Positions 1 through 5,320 of a stretch of DNA of 7,938 nt are shown here, in pieces. This stretch comes from JAXHTH01 sp034211115 (GTDB taxonomy: Bacteria; Planctomycetota; Phycisphaerae; Phycisphaerales; SM1A02): the NCBI GenBank assembly GCA_034211115.1, contig JAXHTH010000218.1, positions 1-7,938 on the forward strand, in the 5' to 3' direction. Made by a program: the position numbers and the translations under genes. Each line of letters begins with the position of its first letter. Position 1 is the first letter of the stretch. The notes under the pieces are model-generated. The model was not told the DNA's origin. It ran no database searches and saw only the letters and a list, made by a program, of their open reading frames with translations.

Positions 1-1
1 C

Positions 2-514
2 CGCGCTTCGCTGCATCGCTGGATCAGGATGGCGCGGGAGAAGGTCGCGTTTCAAGGTTTGCCGTGCCGAATCTGCTGGCTCGGACTCGGCGAGCGCGAC
101 AAGGCGGGGCTGAAGTTCAACGAGCTCGTGCGCGAGGGAAAGGTCCGGGGGCCCATTGTGATCGGGCGCGATCACCTCGATTGCGGCTCCGTCGCATCCC
201 CCAACCGCGAGACAGAGGGGATGAAGGATGGCAGCGATGCGATCAGCGACTGGGCCCTGCTCAACTTCACGGTCAACACCGCCAGCGGGGCGAGCTGGGT
301 GTCTTTCCACCACGGCGGGGGCGTGGGCATCGGCTACTCCCAACACGCCGGCCAGGTCATCGTCTGCGACGGCACGCCCGAGGCGGATGCCCGCATCAAA
401 CGCGTCCTCTACAACGACCCCCTCACCGGCATCTTCCGTCACGTCGATGCGGGATATGACCTCGCCAGGCAGTGCGCGCGCGAGCATCAGGTGCAGATCC
501 CGATGGGGGAATAA
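2..514 (+). CDS. hutU: Urocanate hydratase (urocanase), C-terminal 170 residues; 5' end lies outside the window
   Basis: Urocanase converts urocanate to 4-imidazolone-5-propionate in the cytoplasm, the second step of histidine degradation, using tightly bound NAD+ as an electrophile. The visible part starts mid-gene in frame 2 and reads RASLHRWIRMAREKVAFQGL, then LPxRICWLGLGER, GRDHLDCGSVASP, RETEGMKDGSDA, NTASGASWVSFHHGGGVG and YSQHAGQVIVCDGT, all of which are highly conserved urocanase blocks. The family is about 550 residues long, so roughly two thirds of the gene, including the usual catalytic Cys region, is upstream. The ATG at 29 is internal, because the homology continues to the window edge. 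It ends with TAA at 512-514. The next pathway gene in the window, hutI, lies about 4.8 kb downstream. Identification is very secure. Confidence 0.97.
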   Translation, partial: RASLHRWIRMAREKVAFQGLPCRICWLGLGERDKAGLKFNELVREGKVRGPIVIGRDHLDCGSVASPNRETEGMKDGSDAISDWALLNFTVNTASGASWVSFHHGGGVGIGYSQHAGQVIVCDGTPEADARIKRVLYNDPLTGIFRHVDAGYDLARQCAREHQVQIPMGE

Positions 515-613
515 GAAGATTCACCACGGAGGGCACGGAGGGAAAGAGCAGAGAGGGAAACTGAGCCGCGTCGCTCGCAACGCGCTCGTGAACGATTGAA
601 CAGGTGCCTGAAC
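515..613. repeat. Intergenic spacer with CACGGAGG-type low-complexity repeat
   Basis: The 99-bp gap after hutU holds a purine-rich stretch at about 519-558 built on repeated CACGGAGGG units followed by AGAGAGGG-like sequence. Sequences of this style recur between genes in many planctomycete-like genomes; that is recollection and was not searched. No terminator hairpin with a T tract is visible. A weak AGG at 602-604 may serve as ribosome binding site for the ATG at 614. Confidence 0.4.
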
Positions 614-1057
614 ATGCGTATCCCACAACTCGTCACAGCCGGGCTTCTCCTCTTCATCGCGATCGTTGGCGGCTGTAAGCAGTCCGCTCCCCCATCGGCG
701 GTCGCTGATCCGCAAACTCAGATCGCCGAAGCGCTAACACGTCTGCTTCAACGCTCGATGGAGACGAGTGGTTGCTTCGTGATTGTCGAGGATCGCTCGA
801 CCAACAAGTTCGTGCAGTTCTACGGCTCGACCTCTGACCCGCTCATGTTCGACGTGCCCTTCGTCGAGATGACGCCCGAGGAGATAACTCGAGCCGAAGC
901 GTTCTTCCAAAACCGGGACGGTGTGACGAAGGGCGATTTGAGCTACATGATGGACTTCGCCCGCGAGGTGAACGGCGCGGCGGAGACTGCGATTGCAGTC
1001 TTCAGGGAGGTCTACCTGATCGATAACGATCTCGACCTGGATCTGAAGGAGCATTGA
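614..1057 (+). CDS. Small predicted lipoprotein of unknown function (147 aa)
   Basis: I do not recognise the family with certainty. The ATG at 614 was chosen over the in-frame TTG at 596 because it gives a compact lipoprotein signal: MRIPQL, a hydrophobic core at residues 7-19 (VTAGLLLFIAIVG), then a lipobox VGGC with Cys21, followed by a small polar linker (KQSAPPSAVADP). The protein is therefore probably lipid-anchored outside the cytoplasm. The mature part has an alpha/beta look. Residues 52-90 include SGCFVIVEDRSTNKFVQFYG and a DVPFVEMTPEE segment. The end is an acidic, helical region with AVFREVYLIDNDLDLDLKEH. The KFVQF and FREVY motifs loosely resemble TY-Chap-type (secretion-chaperone-like) domains; this is a weak inference. 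Its GC content looks lower than that of its neighbours. The stop codon lies inside an inverted repeat (1054-1074). The next gene is 98 bp downstream on the same strand. Confidence 0.75.
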   Translation: MRIPQLVTAGLLLFIAIVGGCKQSAPPSAVADPQTQIAEALTRLLQRSMETSGCFVIVEDRSTNKFVQFYGSTSDPLMFDVPFVEMTPEEITRAEAFFQNRDGVTKGDLSYMMDFAREVNGAAETAIAVFREVYLIDNDLDLDLKEH

Positions 1058-1074
1058 CGCGTGCGAAGCGTCAA
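1054..1074 (+). other. Perfect 7-bp inverted repeat spanning the lipoprotein stop codon
   Basis: TTGACGC (1054-1060) and GCGTCAA (1068-1074) are exact inverted repeats around the 7-nt loop GTGCGAA, and the left arm contains the TGA stop. No T tract follows, so this is not a canonical intrinsic terminator. A second small hairpin, GGGCA/TGCCC with loop GTTCAG, follows at 1110-1125. They could stabilise the mRNA 3' end or reduce readthrough into the methyltransferase gene. Confidence 0.4.
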
Positions 1075-1155
1075 TGGTATCTCTCGCTTCGCTCGTCCTC
1101 GTACCGACTGGGCAGTTCAGTGCCCGGGAATCGAAGAATGCTCGGACAGCAACGC

Positions 1156-1962
1156 ATGACCGATTCAAACGATGATCTGTGGGAGGGCGCCTACAAGATC
1201 CCGTGGGATGATCCTGCGTTCAGCGGGCGGATGCTGGCCGAGCATCTGTCACAGGAGCACGACCTGGCCAGTCGCCGCGTCGAGTGGATCGACCGACAGG
1301 TGGAGTGGATTCACCGCGAACTGCTCGGCGCACAGCCCGCGGCGATACTGGATCTCGGCTGCGGGCCGGGCTTCTATGCGCATCGGCTGACCTCGCTCGG
1401 ACATCGATGTCGCGGCATCGACTTCGGACCGGCGTCGATCGACTATGCACGTGAACACAACCCGGATGCCGCTCGATGCGAGTTCATGCTGGGCGACATC
1501 CGGCACGCTGCGTTCGGCCGGCCGCACGATCTGGCCATGATCCTGTACGCCGAATTCAATGTGTTCGCGCCGGATGAAGCCGGGGCGATTCTCGGCAGAG
1601 CGCACGCGAGCCTCGCTCCGCGGGGACGAATGCTGATCGAGATCCACCCGCCGGAAGCGGTCGAAGCCATCGGCCGCGGCGAGCCGTCCGAGCAGCAGCT
1701 CGAATCGGGCCTGTTCTCCGATCGCCCGCACTCTTATCGAATCGAGAATCGATGGCTGTCCGAGCACAATGTCGCGGTGCAGACGTTCACCATAACGGAC
1801 ACGGAAACCGGCCGTCGGCAGGTCTACCGCAGCACGACGAAGGCGTGGTCGGATGAAGAGCTGCGCGCAGCGGCTCGAAGCGCGGGGTTCTCCGACATCG
1901 CTCGCTGCCCCGACTGGCCGTGCAACACCGACGGCCTGACGCTGTGGATCGCTGATAGGTAG
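1156..1962 (+). CDS. Class I SAM-dependent methyltransferase (268 aa), substrate unknown
   Basis: This is a Rossmann-fold methyltransferase that should use S-adenosylmethionine in the cytoplasm; the acceptor cannot be told from sequence. Motif I is ILDLGCGPG (residues 64-72), the acidic residue binding the SAM ribose is Asp89 in GIDFGPASIDYAR, the adenine-side motif is MLGDIRH (111-117), and the motif IV region is DLAMILYAEFNVF (125-137). RGRMLIEIHPPEA (156-168) fits strand 5. The N-terminal helical cap has DLWEGAYKIPWDDPAFSGRM. The C-terminal half (about 170-268) forms the substrate lid and includes the conserved-looking WSDEELRAAARSAGF. The ATG at 1156 (MTDSNDDLW) was chosen because the preceding residues from TTG 1054 or ATG 1138 look non-coding and run through hairpins. 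It has only a weak Shine-Dalgarno sequence. It ends in TAG. It may be co-transcribed with the upstream lipoprotein gene, but the 98-bp spacer makes this uncertain. Confidence 0.9.
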   Translation: MTDSNDDLWEGAYKIPWDDPAFSGRMLAEHLSQEHDLASRRVEWIDRQVEWIHRELLGAQPAAILDLGCGPGFYAHRLTSLGHRCRGIDFGPASIDYAREHNPDAARCEFMLGDIRHAAFGRPHDLAMILYAEFNVFAPDEAGAILGRAHASLAPRGRMLIEIHPPEAVEAIGRGEPSEQQLESGLFSDRPHSYRIENRWLSEHNVAVQTFTITDTETGRRQVYRSTTKAWSDEELRAAARSAGFSDIARCPDWPCNTDGLTLWIADR

Positions 1963-2093
1963 GGTCACTCCAGCGTGCTACGCCGTGAGCGGCGGGGGGA
2001 TTGGTCGGCGATGGTGGATTCGCGCCGCCGCTTGCGGCGTCGCCGGCCTCGCCGCCTTCGCCCGTCCCCACCGGGCCATTGGGCGTTTTCCGC

Positions 2094-2121
2094 TTGAGCG
2101 GCGTCCGCGGCGTGGTATTCT
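2094..2121 (+). promoter_or_regulatory. Candidate sigma70-type promoter for the beta-helix gene
   Basis: TTGAGC (2094-2099) and TATTCT (2116-2121) are separated by 16 bp. TG at 2113-2114 gives an extended -10 form (TGGTATTCT). Each hexamer matches the consensus at four of six positions. Transcription would start near 2128, giving a leader of about 80 nt that contains the GC-rich hairpin at 2147-2163. The spacing is good, but the match is only moderate. Confidence 0.35.
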
Positions 2122-2146
2122 GGAGAAACGCCTCCGGCTCGCCGCC

Positions 2147-2163
2147 GGCCGCCGCCGGCGGCC
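2147..2163 (+). other. GC-rich perfect hairpin in the predicted 5' leader
   Basis: GGCCGCC (2147-2153) pairs with GGCGGCC (2157-2163) around a GCC loop, so the stem is entirely G-C. It sits 28 nt before the Shine-Dalgarno sequence of the beta-helix gene. No T run follows, so it is not a terminator. It could affect mRNA stability or translation, or be a by-product of the local GCC repeat. Confidence 0.35.
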
Positions 2164-2206
2164 GCGACCACGAACCGGCCCCTTCACCCTCGGGGAAGAA
2201 TCGAAC

Positions 2207-2611
2207 ATGAACCAACTCATGCTCTGCACCACCCTCGCGATCGGTCTGCTCACGCTGCCCGCGGCGGCGGAGACGATCTACGTCGACGGCGTCAACGGCA
2301 ACGATGACTGGGACGGACTCTGCGAAACCTGGGACGGCGGCACCTGCGGCCCCAAGGAGACGATCGGCGCCGGCATCGGCGTCGCCGACGACGGTGATGA
2401 AGTCATCATCGCCGATGCGACCTACTCCGGTCCCGACAACCGGAACCTGAGCTACGCCGGCAAGGCGATCACCGTCCGCAGCGCCCACGGCCCGGAGAAC
2501 TGCATCATCGACCTCATGGGCTACGGCGACCCGGCCTTTCTGTTCACCCAGGGCGAGGGCCCGGACTCGACCCTCGACGGGGTGATGCTCAAGAACTGTT
2601 ACGGATGCTGA
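2207..2611 (+). CDS. Secreted beta-helix protein, 5' segment up to the in-frame TGA (134 aa)
   Basis: The ATG at 2207 has a strong Shine-Dalgarno (GGGGAAG, 8-nt spacing) and starts a clear Sec signal peptide: MNQLMLCTTLAIGLLTLPAAA, with cleavage probably after AAA before ETIYVDGVNG. ETIYVDGVNGNDDWDGLCET is the typical start of bacterial right-handed beta-helix repeat proteins that carry a YVDxxNGND motif. It continues with PKETIGAGIGVADDGDEVII (the usual helix-capping first coil) and VRSAHGPENCIIDLMG. The frame is stopped by TGA at 2609-2611 straight after NCYGC, in the middle of the beta-helix ladder. Taken alone, this product would be a truncated beta-helix without its C-terminal domains. 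The same reading frame continues directly after the stop, so this is best seen as the first part of a larger gene (2207-4366). Confidence 0.85.
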   Translation: MNQLMLCTTLAIGLLTLPAAAETIYVDGVNGNDDWDGLCETWDGGTCGPKETIGAGIGVADDGDEVIIADATYSGPDNRNLSYAGKAITVRSAHGPENCIIDLMGYGDPAFLFTQGEGPDSTLDGVMLKNCYGC

Positions 2612-4366
2612 GGGTCCGCCACCATCAACTGCTGGTCCAGCAGTCCCACCATCACCAACTGCATCCTCCGCGACAACCCGGCCGGCGGGATGATCATCGA
2701 CGGCGGCAGCCCGCGGATCGTCTCCTGCGCCTTCCTCGGCAACGGCCTGTCCGGCCTGATGGTCTACAGCAACGCCGAGCCCGCCGTGGTGAGCTGCACC
2801 TTCGCGCAGACCACCTACAGCGGGTACTACAGCATCTCCAGCGACGGGCAGATCATCAACTGCCTGTTCCGCGAGAACGAGTGCCTCTACCAGGGCGGCG
2901 GCCTGTTCCTCGCCGACAGCAGCCCGGACGTCATCAACTGCACCGTCCTCAACAACCGCGCCACCGACAACAGCGGCGGCGGCATTCACTGCGAACCAAG
3001 CTCTCATCCGCAGATCGTCAACACCATCATCCGCGGGAACACGCCGAGCGAGATCGTCGCCGGCGGCGCGGCCGTGACGTACTGCAACGTCGCCGGCGGC
3101 TTCGGTGGAGAAGGCAACATCGACGCCGATCCGTACTTCGTCGATCCGGCCGATCACGATTACCGACCGGACGGCGGGTCGCCGTGCATCGACGCGGGCG
3201 ACAGCAGCGCGGTCCCGCCGGACATCACGTTCGACCTCGTCGGCGGCGCGCGGCTCGTCGATGACCCGTACACGGAGGACACCGGCCCCCCGCCGCCGCC
3301 CGTCGTCGACATCGGCGCCTGCGAGTACCAGGGCGACGCGACGGGGCTGAAGGTCGCCCCCGCCCACGGCTTCGTGTCGGAAGGGCCCAACGGCGGCCCG
3401 TTCGTGCCCGAATCAATCGTCTACACCCTCGTCAGCTACGACGCGATCACCATCGAGTTCGCCGTCTCGGCAAGTGCGACCTGGCTGGATCTGGACACGA
3501 CCGGCGGCTCGCTCGACCCCGGCGAGAGCGTCGACATCCTCGTCTCCATCAACGAGGAGGCCAACGACCTTGGAAACGGACACTACCAGGCCACGATCGA
3601 CTTCGTGAACGAGACGACGCACGACGGCGACACGACGCGGCCGGTCGAGCTCGAGGTCGGCGTCCCCATCCCCATGATCCTCTTCAGCCTCGATGACGAC
3701 CCGGGCTGGAGCGTCGAAGGCGAGTGGACGTTCGGACAGCCCACCGGGCAGGGCGGAACGCAGCACGGCTATCCCGACCCTACGGCCGGCGCGACCGGCG
3801 ACAACGTCCTCGGCGTGAACCTCGACGGTGATTACGACACCTCCCCCGGCGGGCCGTGGTACGTCACCGCCGGCCCCCTCGACTGCTCGAACCTCATGCA
3901 GGTCTCGCTGCACTTCCAGCGCTGGCTCAACAGCGACTTCCAGCCGTTCGCGACGACCGTGGTCGAGGCGTCGGCGGACGGCGAGGACTGGGTCCAGCTC
4001 TGGGAGAACGAGGGCGGGGAGATCGTCGAGAACGTCTGGTCCGAACGCGCCTATGACCTGTCCGATCTCGCCGACGGCGCCGGGACACTTTACCTGCGAT
4101 GGGGATACACCATCGGCAGCGGCGCCTGGCCCTACTCCGGCTGGAACATCGATGACATCGAGATCTGGGGCGTCCCGATCGCGGACGACTGCCCGGCCGA
4201 CTTCGATGGCGACGGTGATGTCGACACCGCCGACCTCCTCCACCTGCTCGGCGCGTGGGGAACCGGCGACGGGGACGTGGACGGCGACGGGGACACCGAC
4301 ACCGCCGACCTCCTCGCCCTTCTCGCCGACTGGGGCGAATGCCCACAGGAGAAAGCTGAAAACTGA
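2612..4366 (+). CDS. Secreted beta-helix protein, 3' segment: beta-helix, Ig-like domain, jelly-roll-like domain and dockerin-type tail
   Basis: This segment is in the same frame as 2207-2611 and has no further stop for 584 codons. With residues numbered from the ATG at 2207, 136 to about 375 continue the beta-helix ladder, with repeats such as SPTITNCILRDN, SPRIVSCAFLGNG, SPDVINCTVLNNRATDNSGG and HPQIVNTIIRGN, and a closing strand DIGACEYQGD. Residues about 380-485 look like an Ig-like/BACON-like domain (SASATWLDLDTTGGSLDPGE). Residues about 490-657 resemble a jelly-roll domain (GEWTFGQPTG, WNIDDIEIWG). Residues 662-712 hold two calcium-binding repeats, DFDGDGDVDTADLLHLLGAWG and DVDGDGDTDTADLLALLADWG. 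The first internal ATG, at 2690, has no usable Shine-Dalgarno, so independent translation from it is doubtful. The last residues, QEKAEN, and the stop lie in a period-7 repeat. Likely extracellular or surface-bound; no catalytic residues were recognised. Confidence 0.85.
   Translation, partial: GSATINCWSSSPTITNCILRDNPAGGMIIDGGSPRIVSCAFLGNGLSGLMVYSNAEPAVVSCTFAQTTYSGYYSISSDGQIINCLFRENECLYQGGGLFLADSSPDVINCTVLNNRATDNSGGGIHCEPSSHPQIVNTIIRGNTPSEIVAGGAAVTYCNVAGGFGGEGNIDADPYFVDPADHDYRPDGGSPCIDAGDSSAVPPDITFDLVGGARLVDDPYTEDTGPPPPPVVDIGACEYQGDATGLKVAPAHGFVSEGPNGGPFVPESIVYTLVSYDAITIEFAVSASATWLDLDTTGGSLDPGESVDILVSINEEANDLGNGHYQATIDFVNETTHDGDTTRPVELEVGVPIPMILFSLDDDPGWSVEGEWTFGQPTGQGGTQHGYPDPTAGATGDNVLGVNLDGDYDTSPGGPWYVTAGPLDCSNLMQVSLHFQRWLNSDFQPFATTVVEASADGEDWVQLWENEGGEIVENVWSERAYDLSDLADGAGTLYLRWGYTIGSGAWPYSGWNIDDIEIWGVPIADDCPADFDGDGDVDTADLLHLLGAWGTGDGDVDGDGDTDTADLLALLADWGECPQEKAEN
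2628..2644 (+). other. Hairpin directly downstream of the in-frame TGA
   Basis: ACTGCTG (2628-2634) pairs perfectly with CAGCAGT (2638-2644) around GTC. Opening the top pair gives an apical GGTCC. The apex is about 23 nt after the TGA, within the distance range of bacterial selenocysteine insertion elements, and the E. coli fdhF element also has GGUC in its loop. The sequence also encodes the ordinary repeat residues NCWSSSP, so the palindrome may be coincidental. Confidence 0.3.
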
Positions 4367-4391
4367 AAACTGAAAGCTGAAGCTGAAAGCT
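4351..4391 (+). repeat. Heptanucleotide tandem repeat (GAAAGCT/GAAAACT) containing the stop codon
   Basis: The units are GAAAGCT, GAAAACT, GAAAACT, GAAAGCT, GAAGCT (one base short) and GAAAGCT, followed by GAG. Each junction creates a TGA, at 4357, 4364, 4371, 4378, 4384 and 4391, which covers all three forward frames. The TGA at 4364 ends the beta-helix gene. The repeat therefore supplies both the stop and the last few residues of that protein. Confidence 0.85.
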
Positions 4392-4460
4392 GAGAGCGGA
4401 AGCGCCGAAGGCCCAAACGCCGAAAACCCGGAGCCAACCGCCGGCGACAGACGACCAAAG

Positions 4461-4487
4461 CCCCGGCACGGGAGTGCCGGGGTTTTT
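4461..4487 (+). terminator. Rho-independent terminator after the beta-helix gene
   Basis: CCCCGGCAC (4461-4469) and GTGCCGGGG (4474-4482) form a perfect 9-bp G/C-rich stem with loop GGGA, followed directly by TTTTT (4483-4487). This is a textbook intrinsic terminator, about 95 nt after the stop codon. It implies that transcription of this locus normally reaches the 3' end, despite the in-frame TGA. Confidence 0.93.
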
Positions 4488-4697
4488 GTGCACGATCGAA
4501 CGTCGCTCGCCCGCGGGCAAACCCGCCCGGCGCCTGACGGCGACCGAACGGGCAGAGGAGATACGGAGACCGGCATCAGGGCCGCCCCCGAGCCTCTTGC
4601 TCATATTGAAAACCGTCGCTGCCCGCGGTCTATTCCGCCCATGCTCGCGGCCGTCGAGGCACCGGCCCGCCCGCTCCGCCGCTGACGAGGAACCAGG

Positions 4698-5195
4698 TCA
4701 GGCCAGCGCTCGCGCCAGGCGCGGCGTGAGCACCCATGTCAGCAGCGCATCCCCCGGCGCGGGTCGGCCGGGCAGGCTCAGGAACGCCGCCGCCCCCTTC
4801 TTGAAGTCCATCTCGACCGCGGCGTCATCACCCGTCAGCAGGTAACTGACGAGCTCGCTGAGGCAGGGTTCGTGCCCGACGACGGCGACCGACGGCGCGC
4901 GGTCGTGCGCCGCGATCGCCTCGCACATCTCCTGCGATGATCCCAGCTCCATCGCCTCGGCGCGCTTCGGCGCCGGCCAGCCGGCGATCTCGCTGACGAT
5001 CTCCGCCGTCTCCCACGCCCGCGCGAACCCGCTGCTCAGCAGTACGTCCAGGTCCGGCGCGACTTCTCCCAGCAGCGCCGCCACCGCGCGGAAACGCGTG
5101 CGCCCCCGATCGGTGAGCGGGCGCTGCGAATCGTCCGGCCAGCGGGCGGCGTCGCGCTTCTCGGCGATCGCGTGTCGGATGATGTACAGGTCCAT
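4698..5195 (-). CDS. sixA: SixA-type histidine phosphatase (165 aa)
   Basis: This is a short cytoplasmic member of the histidine phosphatase (phosphoglycerate-mutase-like) superfamily. SixA dephosphorylates phosphohistidine on signalling or phosphotransfer proteins. The catalytic motif is at the very start, MDLYIIRHAIAEKRD, with Arg7 and the nucleophile His8. Arg59 in SSGFARAWETAEI is the usual pocket arginine, and His108 in VAVVGHEPCLSEL is the second catalytic His. PLTDRGRTRF (26-35) matches the family LTxxG block. Length and simplicity fit SixA rather than the longer mutases. The ATG at 5195 was chosen over an upstream in-frame start at 5231, because it is preceded at 7 nt by a strong Shine-Dalgarno (GGAGGAG, complement of 5203-5209) and begins directly with the RHA strand. 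It ends in TGA. It is convergent with the beta-helix gene and divergent from hutI. The physiological substrate is unknown. Confidence 0.9.
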   Translation of the reverse strand: MDLYIIRHAIAEKRDAARWPDDSQRPLTDRGRTRFRAVAALLGEVAPDLDVLLSSGFARAWETAEIVSEIAGWPAPKRAEAMELGSSQEMCEAIAAHDRAPSVAVVGHEPCLSELVSYLLTGDDAAVEMDFKKGAAAFLSLPGRPAPGDALLTWVLTPRLARALA

Positions 5196-5229
5196 GATGC
5201 GTCTCCTCCGCCGATCTGCCGGCTCGTGC

Positions 5230-5258
5230 ACTATACCGGGGCGGATCGGCGGCGCGAA
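5230..5258 (-). promoter_or_regulatory. Candidate promoter of sixA
   Basis: On the minus strand TATAGT (complement of 5230-5235) is a good -10. It is preceded at 17 bp by TTCGCG (complement of 5253-5258), a poor -35. Transcription would start near 5223, leaving a short leader with the GGAGGAG Shine-Dalgarno sequence. It lies in the 125-bp divergent region shared with hutI. Confidence 0.35.
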
Positions 5259-5306
5259 TCTCCGACGCCGCCGCGCCGCGGGCCCGCCCGAACGGCCCCG
5301 GCGCGG

Positions 5307-5312
5307 TACAGT
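5307..5312 (+). promoter_or_regulatory. Possible -10 element for a nearly leaderless hutI transcript
   Basis: TACAGT (5307-5312) ends 8 nt before the hutI ATG at 5321, so transcription from it would start about 2 nt before the ATG. No Shine-Dalgarno is visible upstream of hutI, which would agree with leaderless translation. No good -35 is seen (5284-5289 is CCGCCC), so the call is weak. Confidence 0.2.
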
Positions 5313-5320
5313 GACCGGCC

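Larger units (their letters stand above)
1963..2206. other. Intergenic leader region upstream of the beta-helix gene
   Basis: This 244-bp gap holds no convincing gene. It contains a CGCCGC/GCGGCG hairpin with loop CGCTT at 2023-2039, a promoter-like site at 2094-2121 and a very GC-rich perfect hairpin at 2147-2163. A strong Shine-Dalgarno GGGGAAG (2192-2198) lies 8 nt before the ATG at 2207. Open frames through here, including the upstream extension of the beta-helix frame to 1985, read as proline/arginine low complexity and are not believed. Confidence 0.5.
2207..4366 (+). pseudogene. Complete beta-helix/dockerin locus (719 codons) interrupted by one in-frame TGA
   Basis: Joining the two segments gives one coherent exported protein: signal peptide, beta-helix, Ig-like domain, jelly-roll-like domain and duplicated calcium-binding tail. 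Only codon 135 is a stop, and no frameshift is needed. Codon bias and domain integrity are preserved on both sides. A recent nonsense change (for example from GGA, CGA or TGG), a base-call error, or recoding of UGA would each fit. Wholesale UGA reassignment is unlikely, because the lipoprotein gene, sixA, the membrane protein gene and this gene itself all end in TGA. A hairpin with GGTC at its apex lies at 2628-2644, just after the TGA. Confidence 0.6.

Noticed and set aside
1054..1155. Methyltransferase starting at TTG 1054, overlapping the lipoprotein stop, or at ATG 1138
   Set aside because: The extra residues run through two hairpins and do not look like the family N-terminus; DLWEGAYKIPWDDP is preceded directly by a suitable ATG at 1156.
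2609..2611. UGA reassigned to a sense codon throughout the organism
   Set aside because: Several other genes in the window end with TGA at the expected C-terminus, and extension beyond them meets repeats or spacers.
1787..3367. Long minus-strand open frame of 526 codons opposite the methyltransferase and beta-helix genes
   Set aside because: It is a shadow of GC-rich coding sequence: valine/alanine/arginine-rich with no recognisable domain, while the plus strand carries clear domains.
4190..4342. Dockerin repeats taken as evidence of a cellulosome
   Set aside because: Such tails are widespread on planctomycete secreted proteins without cohesins or scaffoldins; nothing here shows cellulose degradation.
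2690..4366. Second beta-helix segment as an independent gene starting at ATG 2690
   Set aside because: The ATG follows GGCGGG directly with no spaced Shine-Dalgarno, and the preceding 26 codons after the TGA are good beta-helix sequence in the same frame.
4474..4845. Plus-strand open frame overlapping the terminator and the end of sixA
   Set aside because: It begins in the terminator loop, has no Shine-Dalgarno, its protein is low complexity, and it runs antisense to sixA.
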